Below the pieces are notes generated by a model, which saw only the letters and a program-made list of their open reading frames with translations, had not been told where the DNA came from and searched no databases. From the NCBI RefSeq assembly GCF_004798865.1, contig NW_025335427.1, forward strand, positions 186,001 through 250,000: DNA of 64,000 nt, read 5' to 3'. Origin of the DNA: Varanus komodoensis. Lineage: Eukaryota > Chordata > Lepidosauria > Squamata > Varanidae. Both the position numbers and the translations under genes were made by a program. This document shows positions 56,139 to 64,000 of this stretch, piece after piece. Within the stretch, counting starts at the first letter, position 1. Each line of letters opens with the position of its first letter.

Positions 56139-59100
56139 ATGACCGACCACGAGAACAACAACAGCATCTCCAGCAACCCCTTCGCCGCCCTCTTCAGCTC
56201 CGTCGCCGACGCCAAGCAGTTCGCCGACATCCAGAGGCAGCAGCCCCCGCCGCCCGCAGGTGAGAGAGGCGGGCGGGCAGTCCTCCCCGGGGGAGCGGGC
56301 GCGGCGGAGCGGCTGCCACCCCCCCCCCCCCCCCCCGCACCCCCCCCCCCCCGCACCCACTCCCGTGTTAGGGAGTGCTTATTGGAAGCGATAACCACAT
56401 TGGAGCCCGGAGGCTTGGCTCTAGGGCAGCAGGTTGAAAAACGGGTGCAAGGGTCGATTCGCTGATTAGCGGAAGGAGTAGCCGAAATCCAGCGGATACG
56501 AAAGTCCCCTCAACTCTATTCCCCCATATGGAAAGGCCTTGCTGCACTTCTCCAAACATGCCCACTTTTGCAAATTGCTGGAAGAGCAAAGATCGGGGCC
56601 ACTGAGGCTGTCTTTCTACCTGCCCGGTTAGGTGTGCAGGTGCTCACTGTGACTGCTTAGGCATGATGCAGAGAGAAGGCAATGGCCTAAAAGTATTCAG
56701 TGGGAGTGACAGGCAGTCTCCACCTTTCCTCCAGAGGCAACAGCCCCTCTGTGATGTGTTCCTGAGTGTTCTTGCTGGTCACTTGTTGCCTGGCACCATG
56801 AAAAGCAGCTAGACCTGAGGTACCAACTATGATAGCAACCAACACTTTTTTCCAGACATTCAGCCTTTCTTTAGGGCAGGAGACAGACTAGACTGAGTTA
56901 GGCCAAACTAGGCTGCTTGCTGACCTGCTCTATTTCTCTAGTTGAGGAAACCTCAGCCAGCCAAGATGATTCTGACAACAGCGTGTCTGAGAGTTTGGAT
57001 GACTGTGATTATTCAGTGGCTGAGATTAGCCGCTCCTTCCGTTCCCAGCAGGAGCTCTGTGAACAGCTCAATATCAATCACATGATCCAGAGGATCTTCC
57101 TGATCACGCTTGACAACAGTAAGTTTGGGGAGTGAGTTCTTGGCATCTGGGTTGGGAGGATCCCTGGCCCACTGGGATTCTTTGCATCCCAGCTGAGGCT
57201 GAGCTGCCACAGTGTGGTGGAGGCAACAAGGTTGCAGCTTCCGGGATCCATGCTGCCTGCTGTATAAGTTCCAGGAGGAGGAGGACAGCTGTTGGTCCAG
57301 TGCACTCTTCTTCCTTGCTTTTGGGCACCTTTATTGGCTGGCCAGTCCATTGCAAAGATCTAAAAGGTGGCCACTGAAATGGCAAAACATTTCAAGTTAG
57401 GATCACGATAAGGATCTAGTATGTCTTGCTGTGGCGCTGCTGCTTTGTGCTATCTCATCCGGCAGGGAGAAAGCCCTTGAAGCTCAGAGCCATCCATTTG
57501 TACAGTGGCGTGAAAGTTCCTCATGAGTGCTTTTGATTCCTCCCTTGTTTTATAACGTCCATGTTTCTTCAGGCATGCCATTGGCTTCAAGTAAAACTAA
57601 ACATAGCTCTCCTTTCCCCCTCTTGCTCCAGAAGTCAGTTTCCTGGAAATATGGGTTGTTTTGGACGCCTGCCAGACCAGGAACCCTTGTGGGGAGGGGA
57701 TTTGTATGGTTGAATTCTTGCTCAGTGTCACAGTTTGGTGCTTCCTAACCTGCAGGTGACCCCAATCTGAAAAGCGGTAATGGAATTCCTGCACGCTGTG
57801 TGTACCTGGAAGAGATGGCAGCAGATCTGGATGACCAGGACTGGCTGGACATGGAGAATGTGGAACAGGTAGCTCTGCATGTGTGGGTGCACACAGACTT
57901 ACGCAGAGCTTTTCACCTAGGATGGGAATTTGGTGGGCCATCCGTGAGGCCCAGTGAAGGTCATCAGCAGGTGAAGGGAGCTAGCTTTGCTCTTCAGATC
58001 AGTCTGGTCTCAATGGCAGGGAAGGAACGTGGTGCTGAGTAAGACTGACTTGTAATGGGAGGACTCCTGCCTTCCCTCAGTAATGCTTGTGTGGCTTGCC
58101 TTCTAGAGCCACAGGCGTTGCTTTATCAGATTCCGCCTTAAGTCAGCCCCTCTGGCGTGATGGTATTGTGGTTCTCGGCTTGCAACTGATGAGTAGGATG
58201 ACAGGTCGGCCACAGGGGTCGACCTCAAAGAGGTTGGGTCCCTTTGCATTGGAGCAAGTAATTATGAGTGAGGCATAATTGTGGGGATGGGGTGGGATGG
58301 AGGAGGAGAGGACCTTGTGCTGGGCATTTATGAGTTGGCTTGTCTCTTCAGGCACTCTTCACCCGACTTTTGCTCCCAGAGCCAGGAAATCACTTGATTC
58401 ACATGACCTCAGCCATAATGCAGAATCTCTCGGCAGAACGAGATGCAGGGGAGAAACATATTCTTCGCTACCTCTTTGCCTGCTTCCAGAGGGCAAAGGA
58501 GGAGGTAAGTCCAGGCTCCCCGTGTCCGAGCCAGCCTGCCACCCTGCGCAGAGCATGCCAGAGACCAAGCGTGCTCCTCTGTCCTTGCAGGTTACCAAAG
58601 TACCAGAAAACCTGTTGCCCTTTGCATTGCGCTGCCGGAACCTGACTGTGTCCAACACTCGCACAGTCTTCCTCACCCCAGAGATCTATGTCAACCAGAA
58701 TGTCTATGAGCAGCTTGTGGACTTGATGCTGGAGTCCCTGAGAGGAGCTTGTAAGTCGCGGAGGCAGAACTGGGCATCCCAGCTTGAGGATGTGAATGGG
58801 CTCCTACCCCTGGAGAGCCTCTCAAGGGGCTCCTTTTAAGCTCGTGTCCCTTCTTCTCTTCCCACACGCAGACTTTGAAGAGGTAGCTGAATTCCTGGAG
58901 GATGTCATAGAGGTCATCACCGTGGATGAGGAAGTGCGGACGTTTGAGGAGGTCATGGTGCCGGTCTTCGACATCCTCTTGGGGCGGATTCGAGAACTGC
59001 ACCTTTGCCAGATTCTACTGCACTCCTATCTGGACATGCTGCTCTACTTCACGAGGCAGAAGGATATAGCCAGAGTGAGCAGCCCCCAGTCCACAGCAGG

Positions 59101-62100
59101 GCAGCAGCAGCCCAGCCATCCTCAGTGTCCGTTCCGGAGGTGGGGGGCTCTTGCTCACGGTCTGCATGCGGCACTTGCGCGAACGGAACGTTTTCTTCCT
59201 GATCTGCTGTGGCTGAACTATGCATTGGTTAAAGGAGGTTTTGGGGACAAAGCTCTGATTCCGTGGAACGGAAGGACAGGGGTGTATTTTGTTTTCCTGT
59301 ACCTCAGTCTTTCTTTGTGGGTTTTCCTGGCTAGCAGTACCTTTTACTTCTATAGGTTTTTGTTGACTACATCCAGCCAAAGGACCCAACCAATGGTCAG
59401 TTGTACCAGAAGACTCTGCTTGGAGCTGTCCTGAGCATTTCATGCTTGCTGAAGACCCCAGGTGTGGTAGAGAACCATGGCTACTTTCTGAACCCCTCGC
59501 GGTCCAGCCCTCAGGAGATCAAGGTGCAGGAGTCCAACATTCATCAGGTGCATATCCATATTGTGGTGGGTGCGTGCGTGCTTGGGCAGCCGAGCCAGGC
59601 AGTCTTCGCAGTAGAGCTGGCAGGAGCAGGCAACGGTCACGCTCCTTGTAAAGCTCCAACCCTCTTACCTGATGGTAACCCTCACCCCCCGCCCCGGTAA
59701 GATTACTTTTGGTGTTAGTAAGGGGTCTGGGGCAAAGACTGGACCCAGAGAGTCTGGTAAGTGATAAAAATGCTGAAATCTGGGAGGAAGGGGTTAGAGC
59801 TTAATGATACCACACATGAAGAAGATCCCAGGAGCCTTTGTGCACATGTACACACGTTTAGATTTCTGGTGTCTTGGTAACAGTTCATGACTCAGTTCCA
59901 TGAGAAGATCTACCAGATGCTGAAGAACCTGCTGCAGCTGTCGCCACAGACCAAACACCAGATCCTATCCTGGCTTGGGAACTGCCTCCATGCCAATGCA
60001 GGCCGCACCAAAATCTGGGCTAACCAGATGCCGGAGATCTTCTTCCAGATGTATGCCTCGGATGCTTTCTTCCTGAACTTGGGAGCTGCCCTCCTCCGGC
60101 TCTGCCAGCCCTTCTGCAAGCCCCGATCACCTCGACTTCTCACATTTGATCCCACCTACTGTGCTGTGAGGGAGCTGAATGAGGAAGAGCGGAAGAGCAG
60201 GAATGTGCACCTGAAAGGTGAGCCTTAAGGGCTCCCGCCAGATGCATGTGCTGGCCGGGCAGCTTGGGAAGGAGGCGGCAGCGAGCCCAGGCTGTGCAGG
60301 AGCTGGCATCCAGCTGGGAGGCATGACCCGATTGGATTGGTGCGGAAGCTTTCCCTTCAACTTTCTCTAAGGTTTGGACAAAGAAACCTGCTTGATCCCA
60401 GCTCTGACTGAGCAGGAGCCAGAATTTGCTCCCAGCTACAACCTGGTGACAGAGAACCTGGTGCTGACACAGTACAGCCTTCATTTAGGATTTCACAGGT
60501 ATTGACGTGAGGAATTCCATCTGCTTGCAGGAATGGAAAATAATACCTTTTCTGCAGAAACGACAGCTTAGCTCTCTCGGCCTCTACGAGACTGAACTGG
60601 CAGAGCCGTGTGCAGCCTCCATAAGCTGAGATGAGCCAAGCGGCCTGCACAGGCTGTCCTGGCAGTGGGGCTCTCCTGGTTTGCTTGGGCAGGCATTGCT
60701 GGGGAAAGCGAATGACCCGCTGCATCGGAGAACCTGGGGGAGCAAGCCCAGCCCGAACAGCAGTCCAAAGGCTCCCTCAGTGGGCCTCTTCAAAGTAGCC
60801 CTCCAGATGAGACTGCAGCAGGGCTCTGGGGGCACATGCATGTGCCTGTCTCATTTGGAGAGGACTGGATGTGGACCTGGGAGACCCAAGGTCCCCAGCA
60901 TGTATGTACTGGTGAATTCTGGGCTCCCCTCCTCTACATGCTATTATACGGACCCCTGTGCTTCACGTGTCTCTTTGTGCACAGGTTGCACGACCAGATG
61001 ATCAAGCTCAACCAAAGCCTCCACCGCCTCCAGGTGGCCTGGCGAGAGGCTCAGCAGAGCTCCAGCCCTACAGCGGACAACCTTCGGGAGCAGTTTGAGC
61101 GCCTGATGACCATCTATCTCTCCACTAAAGCGGCCATGACGGAGCCACAGATGCTGCAGAACTGTCTCCACCTGCAGGTGTCCATGGCGGTTCTCCTGGC
61201 CCAGCTGGCCATTGGAAACAACGGGACCGAGCTGGCTGACTTGGTGTTCCCCTTGCCAGAGGTGGAGAACAGCATGCTGGCTTATGTCCCAGGTGACTGG
61301 TGCTGCCTCCAGCCCCGGGGAAGAGCCTTCCCTCCAAGCGGTGCTGGGTTTTCTCTCTCGAGCTCATTGGATTACAAGACTGCGGGCACTGGCCAGGTTG
61401 TGAGCATTTCCTCCTCCCGACCCAGGAAGAAATGGCTGCAGCCACGGGGAAGGGGAGGTGTGTCTGGTGCTTGGACCCAGTGCTCGAGGAGTAAGCGACT
61501 CATACGGGGCTTTCTGTCCACAGAATTCTTTGCTGATAACTTGGGTGACTTCTTCATCTTCCTGCGTCGCTTTGCCGACGACCTCCTGGAGACGTCTGCC
61601 AATTCCCTGGAGCACATTCTCCATTTTGTGACTATCTTCACTGGGGATGTTGACAGGTAACGGCCTCTCCAGACGCTTGGCCCACCAGGGGTCCCAGCAA
61701 GCACTCTGGCCAGTCCCCTGGGAATGGAATGGATTCTCGTAGACATTAAGGCAGGCAGGCAGGAAGGCCAGGCCCTGGGCTGTTCAGCCATCGTGGGCCG
61801 GGGCTGAGCTTGAAGGCCAGGCTGCACCGCTGCTCTGATGGCCTCCCTCTGTGTCCTCGAGCAGATTGTCGGAAGCATTCTTCCCTGGGCACCGTGGCCA
61901 CAGGAGCATTGCCCAAAGGAGGCTTCAGCCAGCTTACTGTGGGCACGCAGCTGCTGGGAGGGGAAAGGGCAGCTTTTCACCTTTCTGCACTCGAGAGGCA
62001 GCTTGAGGACGCCAGTGTGAGCCAGGGAGACAGCCAGAGGCATGCGCTGGCCGTGGCATGTGCCCAGGGCTTCCAGCAGTGCCCACATTCTTCCCCAGGA

Positions 62101-64000
62101 GCCGTCTCCAAGCAGTTTGCAGGGGCACCTCTATGGCCCGTGGTTGTCTAAATGCGAAGGCAAGGAGAAGGGGCATCCTCGACGATCCCCCAAACCATTG
62201 AGCCTCATTGCAGGATGAAGAATCCACACCTGAGAGCCAAGCTGGCTGAAGTGCTGGAGGCCGTCATGCCCCACCTGGACCCAGTGCAGAACCCCCTTGT
62301 CTCGAGTGTCTTCCATCGCAAGCGCGTCTTCTGCTCCTACCAGCACGCTGCCTACTTGGCAGAGGCTCTGATCAAGGTCTTTGTGGACATTGAGTTCACG
62401 GGTAAGGCCTCACTCCAGCTCAGTTCTTTGCTAGGGTGCACTCCCGGGCTCTTGTGCAAGCAGCAGATGGCGCCACCTTTCTGCAGCATTTCTGCTGCTC
62501 TGGGCAGCCTCCCATTTCCGTGGCTGTGCAGCAGAGAGCTTGGTGTCCGTGGCAGCAGTGCTTGCCGGGGCAGGGGCGTCATCTGTGCCTGCATCCTGTC
62601 TCAGGTTCCTGAGCTTACCTGCAGAAAATGCAGAGAGTGGGTGAGAAGGGCCAGTGCTTTGCTTCCATTCCCTGGGCACAGAGGGGAGGCTTCAGAGGCA
62701 GGCCAGAGGGAGCCTTTTCCCTCCTTTCTTGGTTGTCTGGTTCATCTGGTCTGGACTTAAGCCTGCCTTCTTTCCACTGCTTAGGGGATCCACATCAGTT
62801 TGAGCAGAAGTTCAACTACCGCAGGCCCATGTACCCCATCCTCAGGTATATGTGGGGTACTGATTCTTACCGGGAAAGCATCAAGGTAAGGCTTGAGAGG
62901 GACACAAGCCCCCTGGGCCAGGGCAGAGATGGAGTTTGGGGTGTAAACCGCGCTCCCCCTCATCTTCTCCAACTTGCAGGCCCTGGCTGTCTATGCTTCA
63001 GAGAACCTGGAAGCCACAAGTCCCCCGCTCTTCTTGCGCTTTCTCAACCTGCTCATGAATGATGCTGTTTTCTTGTTGGATGAGGCAATACAGGTAAAGC
63101 ATTTCTGGGGGAGCATGGAGGCAGCTGAGGAGGAAAGCGCAGCCCCAACCGCAGCCGTGAATCGAGTCCTGTTTGTTAGAGTGGCTGCTGAGGAATTCCT
63201 GTGTTCATTCCCGAGGGCAGGGCAGCAAATGGGATGGAAGAGTGGGGGTGGGGCTGATTAGGGCAACACGAGACAATCTGTCTTTTTTTCCTGAAAGTTT
63301 CTGGGACTGTTTTATGTGAGTGAACAGATCGTTGTAGGGTAGCTCAGGAAATGGAAGAAAGCTTCTGGGAGAGCGGCTGTGCTAGCCAGCCAATTTACGT
63401 GGTTTTATCTGTTATGTTTCTGGGATTTAGCCCCCCCCCCCCCCGGTCTGTGGGAACGCTCTCCTCCACTCACTGGGTGTCTCATTCGTTCCCTCTGCGC
63501 TCTTGTCCTTGCAATCTCCTGGTGTCCACTGGATGAGCTGAGAGGCTGTGCCTACCAGTCCCAGGTGAGGGAGGGGCAGCTGGCCGGGACTGCCCTGGGG
63601 CACTTCATCCTTGGACAAATGCTCCCCCATCACAGTGACTTCCCTGCCCCAACAGGGAGGGCTGAACTGTTGCAGCTGAGCTGGAGGACCACTGTGCACA
63701 TTGCCAGCACAGGTGCCCTCACCCCCCCTCCCTTCCCTCTTTCCCCCGTTTTCTGCAGTACCTAAGTAAGATCAAGGTACAGCAGATCGAGAAGGACCGG
63801 GGCGAGTGGGACAACCTGTCCGCCGAGGCACGGCGTGAGAAAGAGGCCAGCTTGCAGATGTTTGGGCAGCTGGCTCGCTTCCACAACATCATGTCCAATG
63901 AGACCATTGGGACCCTGGCCTTCCTGACCTCAGGTAAAGGCAGTGTTCCGTCGAGCCGGGCGGGAGGCAGGGAGCCGGGCTGTGCAAGGGCTTTACTGAG
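56139..64000 (+). CDS. UBE4A: Ubiquitin conjugation factor E4 A, first 15 coding exons (partial)
   Basis: U-box ubiquitin ligase (E3/E4) that extends ubiquitin chains. Coding exons: 56139-56259, 56942-57118, 57756-57868, 58352-58504, 58591-58750, 58872-59074, 59356-59547, 59884-60217, 60372-60498, 60985-61292, 61524-61656, 62214-62401, 62785-62885, 62980-63093 and 63759-63933. All are in frame, giving about 866 residues (human total about 1066). The start [19 protein letters not shown] matches human. Long blocks are near-identical, for example [38 protein letters not shown] and [19 protein letters not shown]. The visible part is the alpha-helical Ufd2-type core. The C-terminal U-box lies beyond the right edge. 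An ATG at 56111 is out of frame and not used. Pro-rich residues end exon 1 where human has a Gln-rich stretch. Confidence 0.96.

Larger units (their letters stand above)
55380..56340 (+). promoter_or_regulatory. UBE4A: CpG-island promoter of UBE4A
   Basis: Dense CpG block ending in UBE4A exon 1, the expected housekeeping-type promoter. It contains a palindromic CRE and a second CRE-like site, a CGCTC pentamer array at 55945-55990 and long C runs just after exon 1. CD3 gamma/delta starts 1.77 kb to the left on the other strand, outside the island. Confidence 0.7.

Overview
The window is nuclear DNA from a vertebrate, most probably a squamate reptile (lizard or snake). It holds eight spliced genes in the order of human 11q23.3. 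Its repeats are squamate in style: a tRNA-derived SINE with A and B boxes at 33824-34061, several pieces of a common squamate dispersed retroposon, CR1-like 3' ends and a hAT-type MITE. It has one CD3 gamma/delta gene instead of the mammalian CD3D and CD3G pair. High GC content, small introns and a CpG island at most promoters would fit a microchromosome, but that is inference.

Layout, left to right: 1-4650, no recognisable gene. 5123-9285 (+), IL10RA, interleukin-10 receptor alpha. 12198-13290 (+), eroded pieces resembling the serine protease TMPRSS4, in its expected syntenic slot. 16181-20024 (-), SCN4B. 24270-25320, a CpG island with no gene assigned. 28048-30527 (-), SCN2B. 34428-37549 (-), MPZL3. 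40487-43494 (-), MPZL2. 44207-44626, a hAT-type MITE. 44788-44861, a stray copy of CD3E exon 5. 45297-48324 (+), CD3E. 50225-54369 (-), the CD3 gamma/delta gene. 56139 to the right edge (+), UBE4A, which leaves the window after its 15th coding exon. Two runs of 100 N (5249-5348 and 30334-30433) are assembly gaps. Each lies in intron 1 of a gene with a GC-rich first exon.

Functionally the block joins a cytokine receptor chain, two sodium-channel beta subunits, two myelin-P0-like adhesion proteins and two invariant chains of the T-cell receptor complex. SCN4B, SCN2B, MPZL3 and MPZL2 are V-set immunoglobulin proteins with one shared exon plan (the third coding exon is exactly 211 bp in three of them), as expected of old tandem duplicates. 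All exon joins given here were read by eye from GT/AG sites, and every join keeps the reading frame. UTR ends rest only on polyadenylation hexamers.

The observations most worth a second look are: the CD3 gamma/delta transmembrane helix has Ser where human CD3G/CD3D have Glu/Asp; a 74-bp copy of the CD3E ITAM exon with its splice acceptor sits about 450 bp upstream of the CD3E start; TMPRSS4 looks like a decayed unitary pseudogene; JAML is missing from its slot; and an orphan CpG island carries a consensus minus-strand splice donor.
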